Positions 36,962-46,003 of a DNA stretch of 64,000 nucleotides are shown piece by piece (positions within the stretch are counted from its first letter, which is position 1; every line of letters starts with the position of its first letter). The stretch is from Rhodococcus sp. IEGM 1409 (lineage in GTDB: Bacteria; Actinomycetota; Actinomycetes; Mycobacteriales; Mycobacteriaceae), in contig NZ_JASHKN010000003.1 in assembly GCF_030056735.1 (NCBI RefSeq), positions 439,437 to 503,436 on the forward strand. Reading direction: 5' to 3'. A program made the translations under genes and the position numbers. The notes under the pieces are model-generated. The model searched no databases. It was not told the DNA's origin and saw nothing but the letters and a program-made list of their open reading frames with translations.

Positions 36962-37071
36962 TGCGTTGGTGTGGGTGTTGTCGTGTGCGCTGGCGGGGTT
37001 ACTGGCGGATCAGTGACGCGCGAGCGAATCACTCGCCACCTCGGCTGCCCGTGGGCATGCCTACGGGCTTC

Positions 37072-37109
37072 CTCCACTTCGCTCCACCCGGCCCTCCACT
37101 CTCCTCCAC
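37072..37109 (-). promoter_or_regulatory. Phased GTGGAG array upstream of mraZ
   Basis: Four GTGGAG hexamers read on the minus strand (37072-37077, 37082-37087, 37094-37099, 37104-37109), spaced 10, 12 and 10 bases. The period resembles MraZ operators, but the sequence is GTGGAG, not GTGGG. No gene is visible between 36812 and 37435. Confidence 0.35.
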
Positions 37110-37258
37110 TCTGGCCGAACTGCAACGCTCGACCAGACCTCGTCCCGCTCACGTCTATTCGAAAACCCTGCTTGTACTGCGAGTTTGTCTGGCGGAGCGA
37201 CAAATGGTGGCGTGAAGGCTCGATACGACTGCGGTGTGGTCCGGGACACGGTTGTAAA

Positions 37259-37278
37259 TTTCCCCCACGTCTCCCCAC
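37259..37278 (-). promoter_or_regulatory. MraZ-type boxes on the minus strand
   Basis: On the minus strand GTGGGGAGAC and GTGGGGGAAA stand in tandem, a 10-base period. The second box is identical to the first of the plus-strand boxes at 37340. Confidence 0.6.
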
Positions 37279-37297
37279 CTGTGCTGACCTGCTATTT

Positions 37298-37316
37298 TTC
37301 AGCAAATGATGCTGAA
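37298..37316. promoter_or_regulatory. Palindromic TTCAGCA-N5-TGCTGAA site in the mraZ promoter region
   Basis: Perfect 7-bp arms separated by 5 bases, located between the two sets of MraZ-type boxes. A candidate operator for another regulator. Confidence 0.45.
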
Positions 37317-37339
37317 TAGGGACCATGTGCTCCTTGTTT

Positions 37340-37369
37340 GTGGGGGAAAGTGGGGTACTGTGGGTTCGG
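37340..37369 (+). promoter_or_regulatory. MraZ operator: three GTGGG boxes with a 10-bp period
   Basis: GTGGGGGAAA, GTGGGGTACT and GTGGGTTCGG stand in direct tandem 67-96 bases before the mraZ start. MraZ proteins are known to bind TGGG-type direct repeats with 5-base spacers upstream of their own operon, so this is probably the autoregulatory site. Confidence 0.8.
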
Positions 37370-37435
37370 GCGGAGAGCTGAAGCACGATCCGCTCGATAG
37401 GGAGGGTTTCAGCGCAAGCTCGCAGGAGGTGTCGA

Positions 37436-37867
37436 GTGTTCCTCGGTACCTTCACGCCGAAGCTCGACGACAAAGGTCGGCTCACGTTGCCGGCAAAGTT
37501 CCGAGACGAACTGGCAGGAGGATTGATGATCACCAAGAGTCAAGATCACAGCCTCGCCATCTACCCTCGGGACGAGTTCGTCAAGCTCGCTCGAAAGGCA
37601 GCGGCAGCTCCACGTAATGATCCGGCAGCTCGGGCGTATGTACGTGCCCTGGCCGCCGGCACAGATGAACAGCACGCCGATGCCCAGGGGCGAATCACCC
37701 TCTCGGCTGATCATCGGCGTTACGCAAACCTGTCGAAGGAATGCGTAGTGACCGGCTCCGTCGATTACCTCGAGATCTGGGATCTAGCAGCCTGGGAGAG
37801 GTATCTCGGAGACAACGAAGAGGACTATTCGCAGGCAACAGGCGAATCTCTCAGCGAGATCGTCTAG
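37436..37867 (+). CDS. mraZ: Transcriptional regulator MraZ
   Basis: AbrB-like ring-forming DNA-binding protein of 143 residues that represses the division cluster from direct repeats. It has two SpoVT/AbrB halves: [21 protein letters not shown] near 6-26 and [18 protein letters not shown] near 81-98, each with the DXXGR motif. The GTG start at 37436 follows AGGAGG. It is the first gene of the dcw cluster, and its putative operator lies directly upstream. Confidence 0.96.
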
Positions 37868-37968
37868 GCGAAGAGCCCCCGGCGAATGCCGCGAGGCCTC
37901 TGCCCGGAAAGACCCTGACGCACTTCCCCAGCGCCAGGTTCTCGTTCGGGCAGGGACCTCGAAGCATT

Positions 37969-38025
37969 CGCCTTCTCGAACAGTCATCGCCTTCTCGGAA
38001 AGTCAGCAACTTTTCGAAAAGTCAT
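37969..38025 (+). repeat. 19-bp tandem repeat, 3 copies, upstream of rsmH
   Basis: Units 37969-37987, 37988-38006 and 38007-38025 share CGCCTTCTCGAAAAGTCAT with diverging third copy. The array fills most of the gap between mraZ and rsmH and ends 32 bases before the chosen start. Confidence 0.92.
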
Positions 38026-38057
38026 CGGAAATCATGAAAGTAGGAGCCGGAGCAATC

Positions 38058-39071
38058 ATGGTGGATCACGAGGTGAACGAACCCTCGGATGCCGATGGCT
38101 TCGCACACGTTCCCGTACTTCTGCATCGAGCCGTTGATCTTCTCGGCCCTGCCATCACAGCCGTCGGTGACGGTGGTGCGGGTGCCTACATGATCGACGC
38201 GACGTTGGGGCTCGGCGGCCACTCCGAATTCTTCCTCGGCAAGTACCCGGGCCTTCATCTCATCGGTCTCGACCGCGACACCAATGCACTCCGTATCGCT
38301 TCCGAACGTCTGGCGCCCTTCGCGGACCGAACCACGTTCGTGCACACCACGTATGACGGGATCGAAGACGCGCTCGAACAGGCCGGTCTGCCGTCAACGG
38401 AGGCGGTTCACGCGATCCTCTTCGATCTGGGTGTGTCGTCGATGCAGCTGGACGAAGCCGACAGAGGATTTGCGTACTCGATCGACGCACCTCTCGACAT
38501 GCGAATGGATCAGACGGTCGGGCTGACCGCGGCAGAGGTTCTCAACACCTACAGCCACGGCGACCTTGCTCGCATTCTGAGCACGTACGGCGAAGAGAGG
38601 TTCGCCGGAAAGATTGCGTCCGAGGTCCTTCGGCAGCGTGAGCGTGAACCTTTCACCACCAGTGCAGCTCTGGTCGAGTTGCTGTACCGGACAATCCCGG
38701 CAGCCACGCGACGTACCGGTGGACACCCGGCCAAGCGCACCTTCCAAGCGCTGCGGATCGAAGTCAATGCCGAGTTGGACTCGCTTCGTGCAGCGGTGCC
38801 TGCCGGGCTCGACGCACTGGCAGTCGGTGGGCGAGTGGTGTTCATGTCCTACCAGTCGCTCGAGGATCGAGTTGTGAAGGCGGAGTTGGTTCCCCGCTCC
38901 AAGTCCACCAGTCCTGAAGGTCTGCCGGTCGAGTTGCCGGGTATGGGCCCGGAGTTCCGCATTCTCACCCGTGGCGCAGAACGTGCGTCCGAGCAGGAAA
39001 TCGAAGAGAACCCACGATCAGCTCCGGTGCGTTTGCGTGCCGCAGAACGCATTTCCAGGAGGCGAGCATGA
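38058..39071 (+). CDS. rsmH: 16S rRNA (cytosine(1402)-N4)-methyltransferase RsmH
   Basis: SAM-dependent methylase acting on C1402 of 16S rRNA (formerly MraW), 337 residues. Visible motifs are [13 protein letters not shown] near the N-terminus, the SAM site [17 protein letters not shown], and [26 protein letters not shown]. The C-terminus contains [18 protein letters not shown] and [15 protein letters not shown] chose the ATG at 38058 with GGAG 5 bases upstream; the ATG at 38034 would add eight residues. It overlaps ftsL by 4 bases. Confidence 0.95.
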   Translation: MVDHEVNEPSDADGFAHVPVLLHRAVDLLGPAITAVGDGGAGAYMIDATLGLGGHSEFFLGKYPGLHLIGLDRDTNALRIASERLAPFADRTTFVHTTYDGIEDALEQAGLPSTEAVHAILFDLGVSSMQLDEADRGFAYSIDAPLDMRMDQTVGLTAAEVLNTYSHGDLARILSTYGEERFAGKIASEVLRQREREPFTTSAALVELLYRTIPAATRRTGGHPAKRTFQALRIEVNAELDSLRAAVPAGLDALAVGGRVVFMSYQSLEDRVVKAELVPRSKSTSPEGLPVELPGMGPEFRILTRGAERASEQEIEENPRSAPVRLRAAERISRRRA

Positions 39072-39712
39072 GTGGTCAGGGCAAATCCGGTGCAGCGCAA
39101 CGCGCATACGAGAAGCGCACCGCACGGGCGGCCGGTCGGACCGGAACTGCTGCTCCTGCCGGACCGTCGATCTCTCCTCGGGCGATGCTCAAGGGGCGAG
39201 TACCGTTCGTGGCCTCCGTCATCGGACTTTTGTCGATCGGTCTTGCGGTGACTCTGTTGCTGACCACTCGCGCTGCCGAGGATTCGTACCAACTCAGTGA
39301 TGCGCGTGCCTACAACCAGTCTTTGGTCGAGCAGAAGGCAGCGCTCGAACGTGACTTCCAGTCGCGTAACTCGGCTCCGGAGTTGGCAAATCAGGCCAGC
39401 GCTCTCGGCATGGTCCCGGCAAAGGATCCTGCACGCCTCGTGGTGCATCCGGACGGTTCGGTCGAGGTAGTCGGAACACCGACTCCCGCTACTGCCGGAG
39501 CGATGCCGCCGCTCGATGCGCCCACGTCGGTCCCCGCACCGACCTCGACACCACCGCGCACCACGACGCCGGTTGTTCCCGGAGCCACGCCGAGCGTTCC
39601 CAATAACACGCGAAATCTCGCGCAGAGTGAACAATTGGTTCCTGTGATCCCTACGACGACAGCACCCGCCACCACGACGGCGGTGCCTGCCCCGCCTGAG
39701 GAACGTCGGTGA
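39068..39712 (+). CDS. ftsL: FtsL-like cell division protein with a Pro/Thr-rich tail
   Basis: Bitopic divisome protein of 214 residues in the ftsL position. It has a basic cytoplasmic N-terminus (1-44), one membrane helix (about 45-68, [21 protein letters not shown]), a short periplasmic coiled coil ([16 protein letters not shown]), and a variable Pro/Thr-rich extension from about 135 to the end. The extension is long for FtsL but common in Corynebacteriales (Rv2164c). It stabilises FtsQ-FtsI contacts. ATG start; overlaps rsmH and ftsI by 4 bases each. Confidence 0.88.
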   Translation: MSGQGKSGAAQRAYEKRTARAAGRTGTAAPAGPSISPRAMLKGRVPFVASVIGLLSIGLAVTLLLTTRAAEDSYQLSDARAYNQSLVEQKAALERDFQSRNSAPELANQASALGMVPAKDPARLVVHPDGSVEVVGTPTPATAGAMPPLDAPTSVPAPTSTPPRTTTPVVPGATPSVPNNTRNLAQSEQLVPVIPTTTAPATTTAVPAPPEERR

Positions 39713-41583
39713 GTCAGAACTCCCGTAACAACTCCGGTCGGCGTCCGCGCCGCTCGGCCACTGCCTCCTTTCCGTTTCGTCAGCGGATCGGTCGTATCAC
39801 CATGTGTGGTGCGCTCGCCGTTGCGGCATTGCAGCTCTTGTGGATTCAGGGCATTGATGCGCCGAGTCTGGCCGCGGAGTCCGCGAATCAACGAACCACG
39901 ACGCAGGTCGATCCGGCCGTACGTGGCTCGATTACCGACCGCAACGGAAACCCCCTCGCGTTCACCATGGAAGCCAAAGCGCTGACCTTCCAGCCGGTGC
40001 GGGTGCGCAAGGAGCTCGAGGAAGCGCGTGCGAAGAGCATCGAGCAGGGCGCCGAGGGCGACAAAGTGGCACCGGACGTCAGTGATCGCCTCGCCGAGAT
40101 CGCAGCCGGAATCCACGCCGAACTCGGCGATACCGTTCCGGAAAAAGATCTGCTTCAGAAGATGAACAGCAACGAGACGTTCACCTACCTCGCGCGCAGC
40201 GTGGATCCGGCGGTTGCAGCCGAGATCTCGGACAAGTTCCGGGAGGTCGGCCTCGAGCGACAGGACATCCGTGAGTACCCCGGCGGTTCCTTGGCCGCGA
40301 ATCTCGTCGGCGCGACAGGTTGGGACGGGCACGGGTTGCTCGGCCTCGAAGATTCGATGGACTCCACGCTCGCCGGCACAGATGGGTCCGAGACCTACGA
40401 CCGCGGTTCCGACGGGGCCGTGATCCCCGGTAGCTGGCGTGACAAGCAACCGGCCGTGAATGGATCGGGCATCGAACTGACCATCGATTCGGATCTCCAG
40501 TTCTACGTTCAGCAGCAGGTTCAGATCGCCAAGGACAAGTCGGGCGCAAAGAACGCTTCGGTTGTGGTCATGGATTCCAAGACGGGGCAGGTGTTGGCCA
40601 TGTCCAACGACAGCACCTTCAACCCCGCGATCGGCATCGACAAGAACGCGCCGACAGTCGAAATGGGCAATCCGTCGGTCAGCACACCGTTCGAACCCGG
40701 ATCGGTGAACAAGATCGTCACCGCAGCAGCGGCCATCGAGGACGGTAAGACAACTCCAGACGAAGTTCTGCAGGTCCCGGGCAGCATCACGATGGCCGGC
40801 GCCACAGTCAAGGATGCGTGGGATCACGGTGTGGCTCCGTACACCTCTACCGGTGTGTTCGGAAAGTCCTCGAACGTCGGCACGTTGATGCTCGCTCAGC
40901 GAGTCGGCGAGGATCGCTACGCAGACATGCTGAACAGGTTCGGCCTCGGACAACGCACCGACGTCGGACTTCCCGGCGAGAGCGCGGGCAGCGTGCCGAG
41001 CCGCGACCAGTGGTCCGGCGGAACCTTCGCGAACTTGCCGATCGGGCAGGGTCTGTCGATGACAACCCTGCAGATGACGGGGATGTACCAGGCTATTGCC
41101 AACGACGGTGTGCGAATTCCTCCGCGGATCGTGAAGTCGACTGTCGATTCTTCCGGCGCTCGGGCCGAGACGCCGCAACCCGAAGGCGTCGAGGTGGTCA
41201 GCGCCCAGACAGCCGCGACGGTTCGGGACATGTTCCGATCGGTCACGCAGGAAGACACCGGCAACCAGCGGGGAACCGGTGTTGCCGCGGGCATCGAGGG
41301 ATATCAGGTCAGCGGCAAGACGGGCACCGCGCAGCAGGTGGATCCGGCGTGCAAGTGCTACTCCAACTCCAACTACTGGATCACCTTCGCGGGAATCGCG
41401 CCCGCGGACAACCCTCGATTCGTGATCGGAATCATGCTCGACGCACCGGTTCGCGGCGTGGACGGCGGCGGCGGTCAATCGGCAGCGCCGTTGTTCCACA
41501 ACATTGCCTCGTGGATGTTGCAGCGTGACAGTGTTCCGATGTCGCCGGACCCCGGTCGCAAGTTGGTGTTGCAGGCGGACTGA
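39709..41583 (+). CDS. ftsI: Septal peptidoglycan transpeptidase FtsI (PbpB)
   Basis: Class B penicillin-binding protein cross-linking septal peptidoglycan. The 624 residues have a basic N-terminus, one membrane anchor near 28-48, a dimerisation domain (GSITDRNGNPLAF near 78), and a transpeptidase domain. Catalytic motifs are the serine tetrad STPF near 325, SSN near 386, and KTGT near 540. A cysteine pair (ACKCYS) near the KTGT motif is unusual. The GTG start at 39709 overlaps ftsL by 4 bases. Confidence 0.95.
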   Translation: MSQNSRNNSGRRPRRSATASFPFRQRIGRITMCGALAVAALQLLWIQGIDAPSLAAESANQRTTTQVDPAVRGSITDRNGNPLAFTMEAKALTFQPVRVRKELEEARAKSIEQGAEGDKVAPDVSDRLAEIAAGIHAELGDTVPEKDLLQKMNSNETFTYLARSVDPAVAAEISDKFREVGLERQDIREYPGGSLAANLVGATGWDGHGLLGLEDSMDSTLAGTDGSETYDRGSDGAVIPGSWRDKQPAVNGSGIELTIDSDLQFYVQQQVQIAKDKSGAKNASVVVMDSKTGQVLAMSNDSTFNPAIGIDKNAPTVEMGNPSVSTPFEPGSVNKIVTAAAAIEDGKTTPDEVLQVPGSITMAGATVKDAWDHGVAPYTSTGVFGKSSNVGTLMLAQRVGEDRYADMLNRFGLGQRTDVGLPGESAGSVPSRDQWSGGTFANLPIGQGLSMTTLQMTGMYQAIANDGVRIPPRIVKSTVDSSGARAETPQPEGVEVVSAQTAATVRDMFRSVTQEDTGNQRGTGVAAGIEGYQVSGKTGTAQQVDPACKCYSNSNYWITFAGIAPADNPRFVIGIMLDAPVRGVDGGGGQSAAPLFHNIASWMLQRDSVPMSPDPGRKLVLQAD

Positions 41584-41631
41584 TTGCGGGGTGTGGGGTT
41601 CGACACGGTCTTCTGGTTAATCCCGGACACG

Positions 41632-41667
41632 GTAATCTCAAACGCCGCAGTAATCTCATTCATTGCA
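41632..41667 (+). repeat. 18-bp tandem repeat, 2 copies plus partial, upstream of murE
   Basis: GTAATCTCA occurs at 41632 and 41650, and a GTG-start partial unit begins at 41668, all 18 bases apart. The array is degenerate. It lies in the ftsI-murE gap of about 145 bases, which may also hold a promoter. Confidence 0.6.
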
Positions 41668-41728
41668 GTGCCCCGAACTTTGCTTGCGCTGCGACCGACA
41701 TAGACCAACGACAATTCCCAGGAGTCGA

Positions 41729-43369
41729 GTGACAGTGCCGAATCGTTTGCAATCGTCGAACTCGGACGGCGCTCCCGGGACGCGTCCGACACAACCGGTT
41801 GCGACCGCGGTCACGGCGCTGTCCGAACTGTCCGGGGCTCGCCTCGAATGGGTCGGACAACCGGGATCGCAGTCACCGGAGGTCATCGTCAAGGGCGTTG
41901 ACCTGCGTGCACAGGGAATCGTGACCGATGACCTCTTCGCCGCTCTGCCCGGTGCCAGGACACATGGCGCTCAGTTCGCCGTCGACGCTCTGGGGCGTGG
42001 TGCGACCGCGATCTTGACCGACGAGGCCGGCCTCGAACTGATCGAGGCCGCTGACAAGGCGCCCGACCGGTCCGTCCCGGTTCTCGTTCATCCGAACCCG
42101 CGGGATGTACTCGGTGAGATCTCAGCGGAAATCTACGGCCGACCTTCAGAGAAGATGCAGGTCGTCGGCATCACCGGCACGTCCGGCAAGACCACGACGT
42201 CGTACCTGCTCGAAGCAGCGATTGCCGGAGCCGGCCGCAAGCCCGGCCTGGTGGGCACCATCGAGACTCGCATCGACGGCCGCAGGGTCCCCAGCGCGCT
42301 GACCACGCCGGAAGCTCCGCAACTGCATGCTCTGTTCGCCGTGATGGCGGAGCAGGGGATCGACACTGTCGTCATGGAGGTGTCCAGTCACGCGCTCGCT
42401 CTCGGACGCGTCGACGGCATCCGCTTCGACATCGGCGCATTCACCAATCTTTCGCAGGACCACCTCGATTTCCATCGGGACTTCGAGGAGTACTTCCAGG
42501 CCAAGGCTCGGTTGTTCGATCCCGAGTCGACGGTGCGAGCCGAGCATGCCGTCGTCTGCGTCGACGACGTATGGGGTCGACGGATGGCCGAGTTGGCCGC
42601 GACCGACGAGAGCGATGCAGTGACCACGGTCTCGACCTCGACGGCCGAGGCCGAGTGGAAGGTCGGCGCAGTCGAGGTTGCCGAGGACGGCTCACAGACT
42701 TTCGAGTTGGTCGGCCCGGACGGACAATCATGGCCGGTCTCGCTTCGCCTCCCCGGGCGATACAACGTGGCCAACGCTGCGCTGGCGTTGACCGTCAGTT
42801 TTGCTGCCGGCCTCGATCCGGACGCCGCTGTTCGGGCGCTCGGAACGGTGGATGTCCCGGGACGAGTTCAGCGGATCGACCGTGGGCAGAGCTTTCTCGC
42901 CGTGGTCGACTACGCGCACAAGCCGGCAGCGCTCGAAGCCGTGATCGCCACGCTGCGCAACCAGGTTCCCGGCCGAGTTGCCGTGGTGGTCGGTGCGGGC
43001 GGAGATCGCGACGCCGGCAAACGGAGTCTCATGGGCGAAGCGGGTGCGCGAGGTGCAGATCTGCTGATCGTCACCGACGACAACCCACGCACCGAGGACC
43101 CGGCGAAGATTCGCGCTTCGGTGATGCAAGGCGCCATGGACGTGCCCGAGTCCGAACGCGGTGAGGTTCGTGAAGTGGGGGACCGGGCTACCGCGATCGA
43201 GCAAGCGGTCCGGTGGGCGCAGCCAGGAGATGTTGTCCTGGTGGCAGGCAAAGGCCACGAGGTAGGTCAAGAAATCGACGGGGTCAAACACCCGTTCGAC
43301 GACCGCGAGGTGTTGGGCGAAATGATCGGCCGATTCGCGATCAACACGGCACATGGAGGCAAGCAATGA
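41729..43369 (+). CDS. murE: UDP-MurNAc-L-Ala-D-Glu:meso-DAP ligase MurE
   Basis: Cytoplasmic Mur ligase adding the third stem residue, probably meso-diaminopimelate. The 546 residues contain the ATP-binding GITGTSGKTTTSYL near 155, the carbamylated-lysine region FLAVVDYAHKPAALEAV, and the DAP-type signature DDNPRTEDPAKI near 455, which predicts meso-DAP. I chose the GTG at 41729 after AGGAG (4-base spacer); the GTG at 41735 is an equal alternative. It overlaps murF by 4 bases. Confidence 0.95.
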   Translation: MTVPNRLQSSNSDGAPGTRPTQPVATAVTALSELSGARLEWVGQPGSQSPEVIVKGVDLRAQGIVTDDLFAALPGARTHGAQFAVDALGRGATAILTDEAGLELIEAADKAPDRSVPVLVHPNPRDVLGEISAEIYGRPSEKMQVVGITGTSGKTTTSYLLEAAIAGAGRKPGLVGTIETRIDGRRVPSALTTPEAPQLHALFAVMAEQGIDTVVMEVSSHALALGRVDGIRFDIGAFTNLSQDHLDFHRDFEEYFQAKARLFDPESTVRAEHAVVCVDDVWGRRMAELAATDESDAVTTVSTSTAEAEWKVGAVEVAEDGSQTFELVGPDGQSWPVSLRLPGRYNVANAALALTVSFAAGLDPDAAVRALGTVDVPGRVQRIDRGQSFLAVVDYAHKPAALEAVIATLRNQVPGRVAVVVGAGGDRDAGKRSLMGEAGARGADLLIVTDDNPRTEDPAKIRASVMQGAMDVPESERGEVREVGDRATAIEQAVRWAQPGDVVLVAGKGHEVGQEIDGVKHPFDDREVLGEMIGRFAINTAHGGKQ

Positions 43370-44919
43370 TCCCGATGACGCTCTCTCGGATCGCCGAGAT
43401 CGTCGGAGGAACCCTGCACGACGTCGACGATTCGTCGACGCAGGTGACTGGAACCGTCGAATTCGATTCGCGCAAGGTCAGTCCAGGTGGGCTTTTCCTC
43501 GCACTACCCGGCGCGCGCGTCGACGGTCACGATCACGCAGAAGCTGCGGTGGCAGCAGGCGCCGTGGCGGTACTCGCGGCGCGGCCGGTCGGAGTGCCGG
43601 CGATCGTCGTTCCTTCGGTGCCGAACGACGGTCCCAGTGCGGTGATGCTGCTCGAACACGACACCGACGGATCCGGGGCCGCAGTCCTGCACGCCCTCGG
43701 TCTTCTGGCCCGAGCAGTTGTCGACGAACTGGCAACTGATGGAACAGCAACCGATGGTGGGCTGACGCTGGTCGGTGTCACCGGTTCTGCGGGCAAGACC
43801 TCGACCAAGGACCTGATTGCAGCGCTGTTGCGCGAGCGCGGTGAGGTGGTTGCGCCGCCCGGATCGTTCAACAATGAACTGGGTTTGCCGTGGACGGTCC
43901 TCCGCGCGGACGCGAAGACTCGCTTCCTGGTCCTTGAGATGTCGGCACGCGGGGTCGGCCACGTCGGCGAGCTGACCAGGATTGCGCCGCCGAAGATCGG
44001 CGTCGTTCTCAACGTCGGTACCGCTCACCTCGGCGAATTCGGTTCGCGTGAAGCGATCGCTGTCGCCAAAGGTGAACTGGTGGAAGCACTCCCGTCGGCA
44101 GCCGACGGTGGAGTTGCGGTACTCAACGCCGACGACCGCATGGTCGCCGCCATGGCGAGTCGAACCAAGGCCCGGATCGTATTCGTCGGCCAGTCGGAAG
44201 ACTGCGACGTTCGGGCGACCGACGTGGTCGTCGACGATCAGGCCCGGGCTTCCTTCACACTGAACTGTTCGCAGGGTTCGGCGCGTATTCGCCTGGCCGT
44301 CCACGGCGAACATCACGTGAGCAATGCTCTTGCCGCTGCGGCTGTCGCGCTCGAGAACGGCCTCGCGGTTGAAGACATCGCGCGTGTCCTCGAGGGTACG
44401 AAGGCGGCGTCCGCGAGGCGGATGGAAGTTACCGAGCGCGCCGACGGCGTCACCGTTGTCAACGACAGTTACAACGCCAATCCCGATTCCATGCGCGCCG
44501 CCCTCAAAGCGTTGGTGTCCATGGCACGATCGGATCGGCACTTCGGGCGTCGTAGCTGGGCTGTGCTCGGTGAGATGGGTGAACTCGGGCCGGAATCGGT
44601 GGTCGAGCACGACGCGATCGGTCGCCTTGCCGTCAGGCTCGACGTCAGCAAGTTGATCGTCGTCGGAACGGGCCGCACCTCGCGTGCGATGCATCAAGGA
44701 GCGGTGATGGAGGGGTCGTGGGGTGACGAGTCCGTCGTCGTGCCCGACGCAGCCGCGGCAATTGCCATCCTCGAAGCGGAACTCGAACCCGGCGATCTCG
44801 TGCTGGTGAAGGCGTCCAAGTCGGTTGAACTGTGGACGGTCGCCGAAGCAATTCTGGCCGCAACGCCCGGCGCCGACGGCGAGAACACTGACGGCGAGAA
44901 CAGCGGGGATTCGCAGTGA
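43366..44919 (+). CDS. murF: UDP-MurNAc-tripeptide:D-Ala-D-Ala ligase MurF
   Basis: Completes the UDP-MurNAc-pentapeptide by adding D-Ala-D-Ala. The 517-residue protein has an N-terminal substrate domain ([21 protein letters not shown]), an ATP site [13 protein letters not shown] near 140, and [18 protein letters not shown] near 363, the MurF signature. The C-terminal tail is acidic with repeated DGEN. The ATG at 43366 overlaps the murE stop. Confidence 0.95.
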   Translation: MIPMTLSRIAEIVGGTLHDVDDSSTQVTGTVEFDSRKVSPGGLFLALPGARVDGHDHAEAAVAAGAVAVLAARPVGVPAIVVPSVPNDGPSAVMLLEHDTDGSGAAVLHALGLLARAVVDELATDGTATDGGLTLVGVTGSAGKTSTKDLIAALLRERGEVVAPPGSFNNELGLPWTVLRADAKTRFLVLEMSARGVGHVGELTRIAPPKIGVVLNVGTAHLGEFGSREAIAVAKGELVEALPSAADGGVAVLNADDRMVAAMASRTKARIVFVGQSEDCDVRATDVVVDDQARASFTLNCSQGSARIRLAVHGEHHVSNALAAAAVALENGLAVEDIARVLEGTKAASARRMEVTERADGVTVVNDSYNANPDSMRAALKALVSMARSDRHFGRRSWAVLGEMGELGPESVVEHDAIGRLAVRLDVSKLIVVGTGRTSRAMHQGAVMEGSWGDESVVVPDAAAAIAILEAELEPGDLVLVKASKSVELWTVAEAILAATPGADGENTDGENSGDSQ

Positions 44920-45998
44920 TCCAGATTCTTCTCGCCGCAGGCATCGCGCTCGCGGTCTCCATCATGCTCACGCCGATCCTGATCAAGGCGTTCTCGAAAC
45001 AAGGCTTCGGGCAGGAGATCCGAACCGAGGGTCCGGCCAGTCACCAGGCCAAGCGCGGGACTCCCACCATGGGCGGCGTCGCGATCCTGACCGGAATCTG
45101 GGCCGGCTATCTCGGCTCCCACCTCATCGGTCTCGGCATGGACAACGCGGAGGGGCCCTCGGCGTCCGGCCTCCTCGTTCTGGGTCTGACCACAGCTCTC
45201 GGCGGAGTCGGTTTCCTCGACGACTTCATCAAGATCCGCAAGCAGCGCAATCTCGGGCTGAACAAGACAGCGAAGCTGGTCGGTCAGTTCGTCGCAGCCA
45301 TTGCCTTCGGTATCTTGGCCCTTCAGTTCCGCGGTGACGACGGGCTGACTCCGGGCAGTGTTCATCTGTCGTACGTTCGCGACATCGCCACCGTCTCACT
45401 CGGTTCCGTGGTCTTCATCGCGTTCTGCTACCTACTGGTCAGCGCCTGGTCCAATGCCGTCAACCTGACCGACGGCCTGGACGGTCTGGCCGCCGGAGCG
45501 ATGAGTTTCGTTCTCGGCGCCTACGTCATCATCACGTTCTGGCAGTTCCGTTACTCGTGTGAAACCAACCCCGGCAAGGGTTGCTACGACGTCCGCGATC
45601 CGCTCGATCTTGCGGTGCTCTGCGCTGCCGGCGCCGGCGCGTGCATCGGTTTCCTCTGGTGGAACGCCGCACCCGCAAAGATCTTCATGGGCGACACCGG
45701 TTCTCTTGCCCTCGGCGGCATGCTCGCCGGATTGTCGATCACCACCAGCACGGAACTGTTGATGGTTGTCATCGGTGCACTGTTCGTCGCGGAGGCCGCG
45801 TCGGTGGTGATCCAGGTAGCGGTGTTCCGGTCCAGCCGACGGCGAGTCTTCCGAATGGCGCCGTTCCATCACCACTTCGAACTCGCCGGGTGGGCTGAAA
45901 CCACGGTGATCATCAGATTCTGGTTGCTGGCGGCTATCGCGTCGGCTATCGGACTGGCACTCTTCTACAGCGAATATCTCGCAGCGCTCGGAGGCTGA
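44916..45998 (+). CDS. mraY: Phospho-N-acetylmuramoyl-pentapeptide transferase MraY
   Basis: Membrane enzyme that transfers phospho-MurNAc-pentapeptide to undecaprenyl phosphate, making lipid I. The 360 residues have about ten membrane helices. Signature segments are [13 protein letters not shown] near 46, [18 protein letters not shown] near 92, [12 protein letters not shown] near 184, [12 protein letters not shown] near 259 and [12 protein letters not shown] near 317 with the conserved histidines. GTG start at 44916, overlapping murF by 4 bases; murD begins 5 bases after the stop. Confidence 0.97.
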   Translation: MIQILLAAGIALAVSIMLTPILIKAFSKQGFGQEIRTEGPASHQAKRGTPTMGGVAILTGIWAGYLGSHLIGLGMDNAEGPSASGLLVLGLTTALGGVGFLDDFIKIRKQRNLGLNKTAKLVGQFVAAIAFGILALQFRGDDGLTPGSVHLSYVRDIATVSLGSVVFIAFCYLLVSAWSNAVNLTDGLDGLAAGAMSFVLGAYVIITFWQFRYSCETNPGKGCYDVRDPLDLAVLCAAGAGACIGFLWWNAAPAKIFMGDTGSLALGGMLAGLSITTSTELLMVVIGALFVAEAASVVIQVAVFRSSRRRVFRMAPFHHHFELAGWAETTVIIRFWLLAAIASAIGLALFYSEYLAALGG

Positions 45999-46003
45999 AA
46001 ACC

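Noticed and set aside
36812..37435. Small open frames in the gap before mraZ
   Set aside because: They overlap repeats, a terminator and the MraZ-type boxes and have no ribosome sites or family resemblance.
39391..41499. Minus-strand open frame of 702 codons opposite ftsL/ftsI
   Set aside because: Shadow of FtsI coding sequence; no domain or ribosome site, and the forward gene has all transpeptidase motifs.
43504..44697. Minus-strand open frame of 397 codons opposite murF
   Set aside because: Antisense to a complete Mur ligase; composition typical of a shadow frame.
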